Shown one piece after another: positions 22,909-32,225 of a stretch of 46,708 nucleotides of DNA. This DNA is from JBKEDF01 sp047975325. Lineage in GTDB: Bacteria > Pseudomonadota > Alphaproteobacteria > Rhodobacterales > Rhodobacteraceae. Numbering within the stretch: the first letter of the stretch is position 1; every line of letters starts with the position of its first letter. The notes under the pieces are model-generated. The model was not told the origin of the DNA and did no database searches. It worked only from the letters and a program-made list of their open reading frames with translations. Location of the stretch: contig JBKEDF010000073.1 of the NCBI GenBank assembly GCA_047975325.1, forward strand, positions 1 through 46,708, read 5' to 3'. The translations under genes were made by a program, and so were the position numbers.

Positions 22909-25614
22909 TCAACCTGCCTTGGCAAGGTCGCGCAGAACATAGTGCAGCACGCCGCCATGTTCGACATATTCCTTCTCAATGGCCGTATCGATCCGGCATT
23001 TGAGCTCGATCTTCTTTGTTGTACCATCGGTATAGGTGATGGTGCAGGGGACAATCGAAAGCGGTTTCAGATCACCTTCGAGCCCTTCGATGCTGACGGT
23101 TTCCTCGCCCTTCAGCCCCAGCGACTTACGGCTGTCGCCCTTGGTGAACTCAAAGGGAATCACGCCCATGCCAACCAGGTTGGACCGGTGGATCCGTTCA
23201 AAGCTTTCCGCGACCACGGCCTTGACCCCCAGAAGCGCGGTACCCTTTGCGGCCCAGTCGCGTGATGATCCTGCGCCATATTCCACACCACCGAAGATCA
23301 CCAGCGGGACGCCCTTGTCCTGCCAGGCCATTGCCGCATCGAAGATGGAGGTCTGCTTGCCGTCCGGCCCTTTGGTATAACCGCCTTCAACACCATCCAG
23401 CATCTCGTTCTTGATGCGAATATTGGCAAAGGTGCCGCGCATCATCACTTCATGATTGCCCCGGCGGGAACCGTAGGAGTTGAATTCCCGCACTGGTACC
23501 TGGCGTTCCGTCAGATATTGCCCGGCCGGGCTGGTATCCTTGAACGATCCGGCGGGGGAGATGTGATCCGTGGTGATCATATCGCCCAGCAGGGCCAGAA
23601 CGCGTGCCCCTTCGATGTTGTGGATGGCACCGGGTTCCTTGCCCATGCCCTGGAAATAGGGCGGGTTCTGGATATAGGTCGAACTCGTCGGCCAGTCATA
23701 GGTTTCCGAATCCGGCGTCTGGACACCCTGCCATTTCGGATCACCCTTGAAGACATCGGCATATTTGGCGATGAAGGCCTGCCGCGTCACAGTCTTTTCG
23801 ACCAGCTCGGCGATCTCGGCATTGGTGGGCCAGATATCCTTCAGGTAAACAGGCTTGCCGTCCTTTGAGGTCCCCAGCGGTTCGGTTGTCAGATCGACAT
23901 TCATATCGCCCGCGATGGCATAGGCCACGACGAGGGGCGGGGAGGCAAGGTAATTTGCCCGTACATCCGGGCTGATCCGGCCTTCGAAATTGCGGTTGCC
24001 CGAAAGGACCGAGGTTGCCACCAGATCGTTTTCGTTGATCGCGGCGGAGATTTCCTTCTGGAGGGGGCCCGAATTCCCGATACAGGTGGTGCAGCCATAA
24101 CCCACGAGGTTGAAGCCAAGCGCATCGAGGTCTTCCTGCAGCCCCGCAGCCTCCAGATATTCCGACACGACCTGCGATCCGGGCGCGAGTGACGTTTTCA
24201 CCCAGGGCTTTCGCGTCAGGCCAAGTGCACGGGCCTTGCGCGCCACCAGCCCGGCACCGATCAGCACCGAGGGGTTGGAGGTATTGGTGCAGGAGGTGAT
24301 CGAGGCGATCACGACCGAGCCGTCATTGAGCTTGTATTCCTCACCCGCGACGGCGGCTTCGTTCAGCTTGGCGGGCTGGCCTTCGGGCTGCTTGCGCAGT
24401 TTGCGGATATGTTCACCGAAGGCGGTGGAAGACGTGTCGAGGGGCAGGTAATCCTGCGGACGTTTCGGCCCGGAAATGGCCGGGACGATGCTACCCATGT
24501 CCAGATGCAGCGTCGAAGTATAGACAGGCGCGTAATCCGCATCGCGCCACAAGCCGTTTTCCTTTGCATAGGCTTCGACCAGGGCGATGCGGGCCTCGTC
24601 GCGTCCGGTCTGGCGCAGATATTTCAGCGTTTCACCATCGATCGGGAAGAAGCCGCAGGTCGCACCATATTCCGGCGCCATGTTGGCGATGGTCGCGCGA
24701 TCTGCCAAAGGCAGGTTATCCAGCCCCTCACCATAGAATTCCACGAATTTGCTGACAACCCCATGGGCACGCAGCATTTCCACGACCTTGAGAACGAGGT
24801 CGGTTGCAGTGGTGCCTTCCACCATGGAACCAGTCAGTTTGAAGCCCACAACCTCGGGGATCAGCATGGATATCGGCTGGCCCAGCATGGCGGCCTCGGC
24901 CTCGATCCCGCCGACGCCCCAGCCCAGAACGGCAAGGCCGTTGACCATGGTGGTATGGCTGTCGGTGCCGACCAGCGTGTCGGGATAGGCGACTTCCTCC
25001 CCGTTCTGGTCCTTGTCAGTCCAGACGGTCTGCGCCAGATATTCCAGGTTGACCTGATGGCAGATCCCAGTGCCGGGGGGCACCACACGGAAGTTGTTGA
25101 ACGCGTTTTGCCCCCATTTCAGGAAGGTATAGCGTTCCATGTTGCGTTCGTATTCACGATCCACATTCATCTGGAAGGCACGGGGATTGCCGAATTCATC
25201 AATCATCACCGAATGGTCGATAACCAGATCAACGGGGTTGAGCGGATTGATCTGCTGTGCCTTGCCTCCCAGCCCCATGATCCCGTCGCGCATCGCGGCC
25301 AGATCGACGACGGCGGGCACGCCGGTGAAGTCCTGCATCAGCACGCGGGCCGGACGGTAGGAAATTTCCCTTGGGTTCTTGCCACCCTGTTTGGCCCAAT
25401 CGCCAAAGGCGCGGATATCATCGGTGGTGACGGTCTTGCCATCCTCGAAACGCAGCATGTTTTCCAGAACCACCTTCAATGCGGCTGGCAGACGGGAAAA
25501 ATCGCCCAGACCCGCGGCTTCGGCGGCGGGGATGGAATAATAGGCGACATTCGCCCCGCCTGCGGAAAGGGTGCGGCGGGTCTTGGTGCTGTCATGTCCG
25601 ACGGTGACGGTCAT
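22909..25614 (-). CDS. acnA: Aconitate hydratase A
   Basis: The 901-residue protein is close to the ~890 usual for AcnA/IRP-type aconitase. The 4Fe-4S cysteines are seen in SCTNTSNPSV and GCTTCIGNSG. GTDSHTTMVNGL and SSRDWAAKGT are further conserved active-site stretches. It interconverts citrate and isocitrate in the TCA cycle. The start at 25614 has GGAGG upstream; the frame stays open further upstream but without conserved sequence. It stands alone between convergent lysR and divergent DUF1223. Confidence 0.97.
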   Translation of the reverse strand: MTVTVGHDSTKTRRTLSAGGANVAYYSIPAAEAAGLGDFSRLPAALKVVLENMLRFEDGKTVTTDDIRAFGDWAKQGGKNPREISYRPARVLMQDFTGVPAVVDLAAMRDGIMGLGGKAQQINPLNPVDLVIDHSVMIDEFGNPRAFQMNVDREYERNMERYTFLKWGQNAFNNFRVVPPGTGICHQVNLEYLAQTVWTDKDQNGEEVAYPDTLVGTDSHTTMVNGLAVLGWGVGGIEAEAAMLGQPISMLIPEVVGFKLTGSMVEGTTATDLVLKVVEMLRAHGVVSKFVEFYGEGLDNLPLADRATIANMAPEYGATCGFFPIDGETLKYLRQTGRDEARIALVEAYAKENGLWRDADYAPVYTSTLHLDMGSIVPAISGPKRPQDYLPLDTSSTAFGEHIRKLRKQPEGQPAKLNEAAVAGEEYKLNDGSVVIASITSCTNTSNPSVLIGAGLVARKARALGLTRKPWVKTSLAPGSQVVSEYLEAAGLQEDLDALGFNLVGYGCTTCIGNSGPLQKEISAAINENDLVATSVLSGNRNFEGRISPDVRANYLASPPLVVAYAIAGDMNVDLTTEPLGTSKDGKPVYLKDIWPTNAEIAELVEKTVTRQAFIAKYADVFKGDPKWQGVQTPDSETYDWPTSSTYIQNPPYFQGMGKEPGAIHNIEGARVLALLGDMITTDHISPAGSFKDTSPAGQYLTERQVPVREFNSYGSRRGNHEVMMRGTFANIRIKNEMLDGVEGGYTKGPDGKQTSIFDAAMAWQDKGVPLVIFGGVEYGAGSSRDWAAKGTALLGVKAVVAESFERIHRSNLVGMGVIPFEFTKGDSRKSLGLKGEETVSIEGLEGDLKPLSIVPCTITYTDGTTKKIELKCRIDTAIEKEYVEHGGVLHYVLRDLAKAG

Positions 25615-25861
25615 ATCTGGCCTCCTGGCTGGATGGGCGGAACAAGTTATTTCTCTTACTGCCTCATGCCCAAAAACTGCGTATTGGGCAAGGGAGTCGC
25701 GTCCTTGTATGCAATTGTATGCTGAAAATCCAGCCCTGTTCCCGGAATTTTCGGGCCCGGGCTGTTGCAACCGTGCCGCGCTAGGGGAGGGCCTCGCAAA
25801 ACCTTGATTGGCAGGGGGGGGCGGGATTGGCTAGAGGTTAACGAGGGAAAACGGGAAATCG

Positions 25862-26569
25862 ATGATGAAATCTATGATCGCGGGGGCTATCGCCGGGGTG
25901 TTAGCTATTGCGGCGCCGGTCATGGCGCAGGAGCAACCCGCGCCGGTGGTGGTGGAACTCTATACCGCGCAGGGCTGTTCGTCCTGTCCTCCTGCCGATA
26001 CGCTGCTGGGACAACTGGCAGATGATCCCCGGATCATCGCGCTGGCATTGCATGTCGACTATTGGGATTACCTTGGCTGGAAAGACAAGTTTGCCGATCC
26101 GAAATTTACCAAACGACAGAAAGCTTATGCGAAGGCGGTGAAGGACCGGATGATTTACACCCCGCAGATGATCATTCAAGGGCAGGATCGGGTTGTCGGT
26201 TCGCGCCCCGAAGAGGTGGATGCGGCGATTAGCGGGCAATTGGGGCGCGAAAGCGGGGTCACACTGCACCTGTCGCGTGATGAGGGTGGGATCCTGATCC
26301 GGGCGGCAGCTTCCCCACCGCCGGAAAACCCGCTCTGGGTACAGCTCATCCGGTTTCGTCCCGAAGAACAGGTTGCCATCAAGAAGGGCGAAAATGCCGG
26401 AATGAAGATGACCTACCGCAATATCGTCACCTCCTGGCAACGGCTTGGGGAATGGAAGGGGCAACAGCCCCTTGAAATGCGCGCCGATCTTGGTGGCGGT
26501 GATCCGGCGGTGGTGATCATTCAACGTGCCGGCCCTGCCGAAATCCTTGCCGCGCAATTGCTTCGCTGA
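25862..26569 (+). CDS. DUF1223 thioredoxin-like secreted protein
   Basis: The 235-residue protein has an N-terminal signal peptide (cleavage near PVMAQ, residue 23). Directly after it comes ELYTAQGCSSCPPAD, a CxxC pair (Cys39, Cys42) in a thioredoxin-like setting, as in DUF1223. Family members are periplasmic with no proven reaction; redox work on envelope proteins is plausible. Two adjacent ATGs (25862, 25865) are possible. It is divergent from acnA and probably monocistronic. Confidence 0.85.
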   Translation: MMKSMIAGAIAGVLAIAAPVMAQEQPAPVVVELYTAQGCSSCPPADTLLGQLADDPRIIALALHVDYWDYLGWKDKFADPKFTKRQKAYAKAVKDRMIYTPQMIIQGQDRVVGSRPEEVDAAISGQLGRESGVTLHLSRDEGGILIRAAASPPPENPLWVQLIRFRPEEQVAIKKGENAGMKMTYRNIVTSWQRLGEWKGQQPLEMRADLGGGDPAVVIIQRAGPAEILAAQLLR

Positions 26570-26625
26570 ACCGGTTCAGGTTGCCCGGGTAAAGATCCTT
26601 CAGCCGGGATTGCGGCAGATCCGCC

Positions 26626-27498
26626 TCAGGCCTTCCAGCGGCGATGGATCCAGAACCATTGATCGGGGTGTTTGCGCACCAGCCTTTCCAGGCTGTCATT
26701 AAGGGCCTGGGTCATTTCTTCGGGTGTTCCGGCAGGGATCGGGGCCTCGACCAGAACACGGAAATCGAGCCCGTTTTCCTGACGGATCCCGTAGACCGGT
26801 ATCAGCAGCGCATCATATTTCAATGCAAGCTCCGCTGCCGATAGCGCGGTTTTCGCGGTATGGTCAAAGAAGGAAAGAGGTGCGCCATGGCGCATGTATT
26901 GGTCCATCAGAAGGCCCAGCATTCCGCCTGATCGCAGGAACCGGATCATATCGCCCAGCCCTTGTCGTCCACGCGGGAAAATCGGAGTGCCGATCCGGGA
27001 CATCGCCCTGACGTAATGTTCGTTGAAATCCGGATCGTCCATCGGGCGATAAAGCCCGCCTACCCGATAACCGCGCGCGATCAGTGCTGCCCGGCCTGCA
27101 TCGTAATTCCCGAAATGCCCCGTCCCCAGAATAACCGGGCGTCCGTTCCGATAGGCCTCTTCCAGCGCGGAAATTCCGTCTCCTTCCAACGGAGCTGCGG
27201 TGGTACGGGAAATGAATTCCTGGCCTGAATACATTTCGATCAATGTCCGCCCGACATTTCGGGGTACTTCCCGCATGAGGCGCCGGACTTCATTGGCGGG
27301 CAGGTCGGGCAGGATCAGGGCGAGATTGTCGCGCACCCGTTTGTCATAGCCCGCCAGTGGGCCTATGACCCTTGCCATGACCGATCCGCAAAGCGGCACG
27401 CGCCAGCGATAGGGCAACAGCAAGAGCCCGCCGATCAGCGCACGCAGGGCAAGATTGCGGAGCCGTTTTGCGAAGGAGATCGGCTTTTCTTTGGCCAA
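26626..27498 (-). CDS. Lysophospholipid/lipid A-type acyltransferase (LpxL/HtrB family)
   Basis: The 290-residue inner-membrane protein has a hydrophobic N-terminal segment (about 15-30). The HX4D catalytic motif is HFGNYD (about residue 127-132), and the C-terminus QWFWIHRRWKA is typical of the lauroyl acyltransferase family. It transfers a secondary acyl chain, probably to lipid A or a related lipid. The start appears to be TTG at 27498 with a weak ribosome site. It lies downstream of grxD on the same strand with a 171-base gap. Confidence 0.88.
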   Translation of the reverse strand: MAKEKPISFAKRLRNLALRALIGGLLLLPYRWRVPLCGSVMARVIGPLAGYDKRVRDNLALILPDLPANEVRRLMREVPRNVGRTLIEMYSGQEFISRTTAAPLEGDGISALEEAYRNGRPVILGTGHFGNYDAGRAALIARGYRVGGLYRPMDDPDFNEHYVRAMSRIGTPIFPRGRQGLGDMIRFLRSGGMLGLLMDQYMRHGAPLSFFDHTAKTALSAAELALKYDALLIPVYGIRQENGLDFRVLVEAPIPAGTPEEMTQALNDSLERLVRKHPDQWFWIHRRWKA

Positions 27499-27669
27499 GT
27501 CCGCAGGATCCCTGAATAATACTGCCCGCTACCGGGCCATCAGTCGCCGAGAGATAGGAAGGCTTCGCAGCCGACGCAAGGGGAAGTGGGGATGTTCGTT
27601 ACCCCCTGCGATGACTATAGTCGCGTGGGACCCTGCCAGACCCGGCCCGCGTTTTTCCCGCGTCAGGGA

Positions 27670-28029
27670 TCAGGCGTTGGCTTCACGGATCTTGTCGGCG
27701 GCAGCCTTGTCATAGGTGACACCCTTGGTGTCAAAAAGCTGATCAAGCTCCCCCGAAAGGGTCATCTCCGTCACGATGTCGCAACCACCGACGAATTCAC
27801 CCTTCACATAAAGTTGCGGGATCGTTGGCCACTCGGAAAAGTCCTTGATGCCCTGACGGATGTCGGCGTCTTCCAGCACGTTGATATCCTGATATTCCAC
27901 GCCCATGAAATTCAGAACGCCCGCCACGCGCGATGAAAACCCGCATTGCGGCATCGTCTTGTTGCCTTTCATGAAAAGCACGACATCGTTTTTCTCAATC
28001 GTGTCTTTGATCTGGTCCTGGGCGGTCAT
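27670..28029 (-). CDS. grxD: Monothiol glutaredoxin (Grx4 type)
   Basis: The 119-residue monothiol glutaredoxin has active site CGFS at Cys29, then WPTIPQLYVKGEFVGGCDI with the glutathione-binding TIP and GG elements. These proteins bind a bridging 2Fe-2S cluster with glutathione and pair with BolA in iron-sulfur trafficking and iron sensing. The start overlaps the stop of a small upstream frame by ATGA, and bolA lies just beyond, so the three form one unit. Confidence 0.95.
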   Translation of the reverse strand: MTAQDQIKDTIEKNDVVLFMKGNKTMPQCGFSSRVAGVLNFMGVEYQDINVLEDADIRQGIKDFSEWPTIPQLYVKGEFVGGCDIVTEMTLSGELDQLFDTKGVTYDKAAADKIREANA

Positions 28030-28193
28030 CGTTTTGTGGTCCTTTCATTGCGCCGGTATACGGCCACGCGCACGGGGCGCGGGGATTTCGATCCGTGTTT
28101 CCAAGATGCGGCGCTTGCTGTCAAAAGCCAAAGGGTCGCAGGGGCGGCGATCAGCGCCAGACCCGGTGCGATGTTCCAGAACATATCAATCAT
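28026..28193 (-). CDS. Small single-pass membrane protein between bolA and grxD
   Basis: A 55-residue frame starts at the ATG at 28193 (MIDMFWNIAPG), with GGAG 7 bases upstream; an ATG at 28199 sits too close to that site. One hydrophobic segment (about residues 5-28) is followed by a basic tail. The TGA overlaps the grxD ATG by 4 bases, so translation is coupled. No named family is recognised. Placement inside the BolA-glutaredoxin unit suggests a link to iron-sulfur handling at the membrane, which is only inference. Confidence 0.6.
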   Translation of the reverse strand: MIDMFWNIAPGLALIAAPATLWLLTASAASWKHGSKSPRPVRVAVYRRNERTTKR

Positions 28194-28218
28194 GCTCATT
28201 CTCCGTTTTCCGGCACCG

Positions 28219-28461
28219 TCATTCCGGTGCTTTTGTTGTCAGGGCCAGCGCGTGCAATTCGCCATTGCTGCCATCCATCTTGCCCTTGAGGCTGGCATAG
28301 ACAGCACGCTGTTGCTGCACCCGGTTCATGCCGCGGAAGCTTTCATCGATCACTTCGGCAGCCCAGTGATTGCCATCGCCCGCAAGGTCCGTGATGGTGA
28401 TCTGCGCATCCGGGAAACTTTCCCGGATCAGCGCCTCGATATCCTTGCTTGCCATGGCCAT
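28219..28461 (-). CDS. bolA: BolA-family protein
   Basis: The 80-residue BolA/IbaG-like protein starts at ATG 28461 with an AGGAGAG site. Conserved features are IEALIRESFPDAQITITDLAGDG (seen in part), and the terminal ELHALALTTKAP with the His that serves in cluster binding with monothiol glutaredoxins. It acts with GrxD encoded two genes downstream. The frame stays open well upstream, but that part is unlike BolA and overlaps the purL end. Confidence 0.93.
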   Translation of the reverse strand: MAMASKDIEALIRESFPDAQITITDLAGDGNHWAAEVIDESFRGMNRVQQQRAVYASLKGKMDGSNGELHALALTTKAPE

Positions 28462-28528
28462 CTGGTTCTCTCCTGTCCTTTCGGATAATTTAGGATGCGC
28501 TTTGCGCGGCTGCAAGCGACGAAGGGTG

Positions 28529-30691
28529 TTATCCTTCCACGGCACGGGCGAAGGCGTTGCGATAAAGGTCGGAAAGATCCCGCAGCGGGGCAGAGATTCC
28601 GCCAAGGCTGACGGTATCTCCGCCAAACCGGCCGATGGTCCGGATCGGCACGCCCGCCGCCTTGCCCGCTGCAATCAGCGAATCTGCCGCCTTCACATCG
28701 CAAGCCAGCAGATACCGGGCCTGATCCTCCCCGAAAAGTTCCCCAATATCGCCGGTTTCAAGCTCGATCCCGATCCCCGCGCTTTCCGCCATCTCAAAGG
28801 CGGCAAGGGCAAGCCCCCCGTCGGACAGATCGGCGGCTGCGCGAATATGGGCGCGATTGCTGCGCAGGAATGTGCCATGGCGATGTTCGGCCTTCAGATC
28901 GACCGGCGGCGCATCGCCTTCTTCCATGCCGAAAGCCTCCGCCAGAAGGGCCGATTGACCCAGATGCCCCCGTGTTTCCCCGATGATCAGCGCCAGATCC
29001 CCCGTCGCGGGCTGTCCTGCGATCATTTCCCCTGCCTGATCCAGAAGCCCCACCGCGCCGATGGTTGGCGTGGGAAGGATGCCAACGCCATCGGTTTCAT
29101 TGTAAAGGGAAACATTGCCCGAGACGATCGGCATATCGAGTGCGGCGCAGGCTTCCCCGATCCCTTTCAGGGCGCCGACGAACTGGCCCATGATCTCTGG
29201 CTTCTCGGGATTGCCGAAATTGAGATTGTCGGTCGTGGCGAGAGGCCGCGCGCCAGTGGCGCAAAGATTGCGATAAGCTTCCGCCACGGCCTGCTTGCCA
29301 CCCTCATACGGGTTGGCCTTCACATAGCGCGGCGTCACGTCGGAGGTGAAGGCCAGCGCCTTTTCGGTGCCATGAACGCGCACGATACCCGCGCCAAGAC
29401 CGGGGGTGCGGATCGTATCGGCCATGACCTGGCTGTCATATTGTTCCCAGACCCAGGCCTTATGTGCATGGGAAGGGCTGGAAAGAAGCGCCTTCAAGGC
29501 CTTGATCGGCCCGATTTTCGGGACCGGACCCAGGGCCGGGGCAGGGGGCGTTTCCACCCAGGGGCGGTCATATTCGGGCGCGGAGGAGGATAGTTTCGAC
29601 AGCGGCAGATCGGCCTTCACCTCATTGCCATGCAGGATCAGGAAACGATCATCAGGGATGGTTTCCCCGACGACGGCGAAATCAAGATCCCATTTGTCGA
29701 AGATCGCGCGTGCCTCGGTTTCCTTTTCCGGGCGCAGCACCATCAGCATGCGTTCCTGGCTTTCGGACAGCATCATCTCATAGGCTGTCATGCCGGTTTC
29801 GCGTTGTGGCACTGCATCAAGTTGCAGCTTGATACCAAGGCCGCCCTTGTCTCCCATCTCCACTGCGGAACAGGTCAGCCCCGCCGCGCCCATATCCTGA
29901 ATGGAAATTACCGCGCCGGTCTGCATCAGTTCCAGGCAGGCCTCCAGCAGGCGCTTTTCGGTGAACGGATCGCCGACCTGCACCGTGGGACGTTTTTCCT
30001 CGATCGTTTCGTCAAATTCGGCCGAGGCCATGGTGGCCCCACCCACGCCGTCGCGGCCGGTCTTGGCACCCAGATAGACCACTGGCATACCAACCCCTGA
30101 AGCGGCGGAATAAAAGATGCTGTCCGTCTCGGCGAGGCCTGCGGCAAAGGCATTGACCAGGCAATTGCCGTTATAGGAACGGTGAAACCGCACTTCGCCG
30201 CCTACGGTCGGAACCCCGAAAGCGTTGCCATAGGCGCCGATACCTTCCACCACACCCTTGACGATATGCGCCGTCTTCGGGTGATCCGGCATGCCGAAGC
30301 TCAGCGCGTTCATCGCGGCAATTGGCCGTGCGCCCATGGTGAACACGTCACGCAGGATCCCACCCACGCCCGTTGCTGCGCCCTGATGCGGTTCGATATA
30401 GGAAGGGTGATTGTGGCTTTCCATCTTGAACACCACTGCCTGCCCATCCCCGATATCCACGATGCCGGCATTTTCGCCCGGGCCGCAGATCACCTGGGGG
30501 CCCGATGTCGGCAGGGTGCGCAACCATTTCTTGGAAGATTTATAGGAACAATGCTCATTCCACATGGCCGAAAAGATGCCCAGTTCGGTAAAGCTCGGTT
30601 CGCGTCCGATGATTTCCAGCAACCGGTCATATTCATCGGGCTTCAACCCATGCGCGGCAACCAGATCGGAGGTGATGGCAGGTTCGGTCAC
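28529..30691 (-). CDS. purL: Phosphoribosylformylglycinamidine synthase subunit II
   Basis: The 720-residue protein is the expected size for the small-type PurL used with separate PurS and PurQ. Visible motifs are KMESHNHPSYIEPHQGAATG, GGATMAS and GDPFTEKRLLEA. It carries out the ATP-dependent amidation of FGAR in purine synthesis. The start is GTG at 30691 after an AAGGA site. It heads the unit running into bolA, the small membrane gene and grxD. purQ lies nearby but on the opposite strand, beyond a flavin reductase gene. Confidence 0.97.
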   Translation of the reverse strand: MTEPAITSDLVAAHGLKPDEYDRLLEIIGREPSFTELGIFSAMWNEHCSYKSSKKWLRTLPTSGPQVICGPGENAGIVDIGDGQAVVFKMESHNHPSYIEPHQGAATGVGGILRDVFTMGARPIAAMNALSFGMPDHPKTAHIVKGVVEGIGAYGNAFGVPTVGGEVRFHRSYNGNCLVNAFAAGLAETDSIFYSAASGVGMPVVYLGAKTGRDGVGGATMASAEFDETIEEKRPTVQVGDPFTEKRLLEACLELMQTGAVISIQDMGAAGLTCSAVEMGDKGGLGIKLQLDAVPQRETGMTAYEMMLSESQERMLMVLRPEKETEARAIFDKWDLDFAVVGETIPDDRFLILHGNEVKADLPLSKLSSSAPEYDRPWVETPPAPALGPVPKIGPIKALKALLSSPSHAHKAWVWEQYDSQVMADTIRTPGLGAGIVRVHGTEKALAFTSDVTPRYVKANPYEGGKQAVAEAYRNLCATGARPLATTDNLNFGNPEKPEIMGQFVGALKGIGEACAALDMPIVSGNVSLYNETDGVGILPTPTIGAVGLLDQAGEMIAGQPATGDLALIIGETRGHLGQSALLAEAFGMEEGDAPPVDLKAEHRHGTFLRSNRAHIRAAADLSDGGLALAAFEMAESAGIGIELETGDIGELFGEDQARYLLACDVKAADSLIAAGKAAGVPIRTIGRFGGDTVSLGGISAPLRDLSDLYRNAFARAVEG

Positions 30692-30814
30692 GGTCGAATC
30701 CTTCGCATTGCGACATTCAGCGCCCTGATAGACCAGAGCGGAGGGGAGGAAAAGCAGCTAGCGGTGCGATCTTGCCCCTCCGAAGTGGAACTGTCCGTGT
30801 GCGGGTCGAGGGGC

Positions 30815-31309
30815 TTAACCTTGACTGGTCAGGCCCGCGAAACGGCCCTGGCTGAACAGCAGCGGTGCGCCATCCTGGGCGGTGAAGCGCAAAACCCGGC
30901 CAAGCACGATCAGATGATCGCCGCCATCGTGAGTGGCGTGTTGTTCACATTCGAAACGTGCAAGCGTTCCGGGAAGGACGGGGACGCCTTCATCGTTGCG
31001 GCTGAAGGGAAGATCCTGAAACCCCATGCCCCGGCGGGCGAAATTCTGGCAATGGGTGGCATTTTCCTGCCCCAGAACATGAATTGCAAAATGCCGGGCT
31101 GTGGCGAAATCGTCAAAACGGCTCGCGGCCCGTGCGGGGGACCACAGGACCAGTGGCGGATCGAGCGAGACCGAGGCAAAGCTGTTGGCCACAAAACCTT
31201 CGGGGCCCTCTTCCCCCTCGATGGTGACGAGCACGATACCGGTAGAAAAACGACCAAGCGCATCGCGAAAAGCGCGGGTGTCGAAAGCGGCGGCGGAGGG
31301 ATGGGTCAT
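30815..31309 (-). CDS. Flavin reductase-like FMN-binding protein
   Basis: The protein is 164 residues from the ATG at 31309. The family pattern is clear: FRDALGRFSTGIVLVT, GFVANSFASVSLDPPLVLWSP (seen in part), and HLIVLGRVLRF. Members are NAD(P)H:flavin reductases that serve two-component monooxygenases, or stand-alone flavoproteins. No monooxygenase partner is adjacent. The start has no strong ribosome site. It lies between purL and purQ. Confidence 0.87.
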   Translation of the reverse strand: MTHPSAAAFDTRAFRDALGRFSTGIVLVTIEGEEGPEGFVANSFASVSLDPPLVLWSPARAASRFDDFATARHFAIHVLGQENATHCQNFARRGMGFQDLPFSRNDEGVPVLPGTLARFECEQHATHDGGDHLIVLGRVLRFTAQDGAPLLFSQGRFAGLTSQG

Positions 31310-31510
31310 GATCGGCTGGTCTTGATCTGATAAATGGTTGCCCTTGCAGGGGTAGTTTAGGTTCAAAGCATGTTTGCCGCCTGTTGTCGATCCTTGTCTC
31401 TTGTGCGGCGGTATTGAAGGGCTGCCTGCGCTGGTACAAATTCCGGGCTATGGTCAGCCACCATTATTTGCGCTATGCGGCGGATATTGCCGATCCAGAG
31501 GAGTGTGCCG

Positions 31511-32179
31511 ATGAAAGCCGCCGTGATTACCTATCCGGGTTCCAATTGCGACCGCGATCTGGCCCGCGCCTTCGATCTGGCGGGGGCCGAGGTTGTCCGC
31601 GTCTGGCACAAGGACAATGCCCTGCCCCAGGGGGTGGATATCGTGGGTGTGCCGGGCGGGTTTTCCTTTGGGGACTATCTGCGTTGCGGTGCGATTGCCG
31701 CGCAATCGCCGATCAGTGCCGCGCTGCGGGATCACGCGGCAAAGGGTGGCTATGTACTGGGGATCTGCAACGGTTTTCAGGTTCTGACCGAAGCCGGCCT
31801 TCTGCCCGGCGTCCTGATGCGCAATGCGGGGCTGAAATATATTTGCCGGACGGTGGAGCTTGAGGTCGCCACCATCGACAGCGCCTATACGGCCGGCTGT
31901 GAAAATGGTGCACGCCTTGCCGTTCCGATTGCCCATCATGATGGCAATTACAACGCCGATGATGAGACCCTGGCGCGGTTGGAAGGTGAGGGGCGCGTGG
32001 CCTTTCGGTATGTGGCCAATCCCAATGGTTCGCGCAATGACATCGCGGGCATCCTGTCGCAGAACCGCCGTGTGTTGGGCATGATGCCCCATCCTGAACG
32101 GGCCTGTGAGGTTCAGCAGGGATCCGCCGATGGATCGGTGCTTTTCCGCTCCCTGATGGAAGCGATGGCCGTGGCGTGA
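31511..32179 (+). CDS. purQ: Phosphoribosylformylglycinamidine synthase subunit I (glutaminase)
   Basis: The 222-residue class-I glutamine amidotransferase has nucleophile Cys in GICNGFQVL (about 85-93) and His/Glu in MMPHPERACE near the end. GGFSFGDYLRCGAIA is typical of PurQ. It makes ammonia from glutamine for PurL. The ribosome site gaggag supports 31511. It is divergent from the flavin reductase and purL. purS is not in this window, although PurS is normally needed with small-type PurL. Confidence 0.96.
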   Translation: MKAAVITYPGSNCDRDLARAFDLAGAEVVRVWHKDNALPQGVDIVGVPGGFSFGDYLRCGAIAAQSPISAALRDHAAKGGYVLGICNGFQVLTEAGLLPGVLMRNAGLKYICRTVELEVATIDSAYTAGCENGARLAVPIAHHDGNYNADDETLARLEGEGRVAFRYVANPNGSRNDIAGILSQNRRVLGMMPHPERACEVQQGSADGSVLFRSLMEAMAVA

Positions 32180-32225
32180 TGCCCGGGCGCTTGTGGCCAA
32201 GGGCGCAGCGGCCTAAATTGGTGCC

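Noticed and set aside
24409..25725. 438-codon open frame on the plus strand
   Set aside because: It is antisense to aconitase, with no family pattern; a codon-bias shadow of a GC-rich gene.
28050..28060. GTATAC palindrome as an operator
   Set aside because: It lies inside the small membrane protein gene and lacks the conserved flanks.
28370..31330. Two long plus-strand frames (407 and 382 codons) opposite bolA/purL/flavin reductase
   Set aside because: They are shadows of well-identified minus-strand genes.
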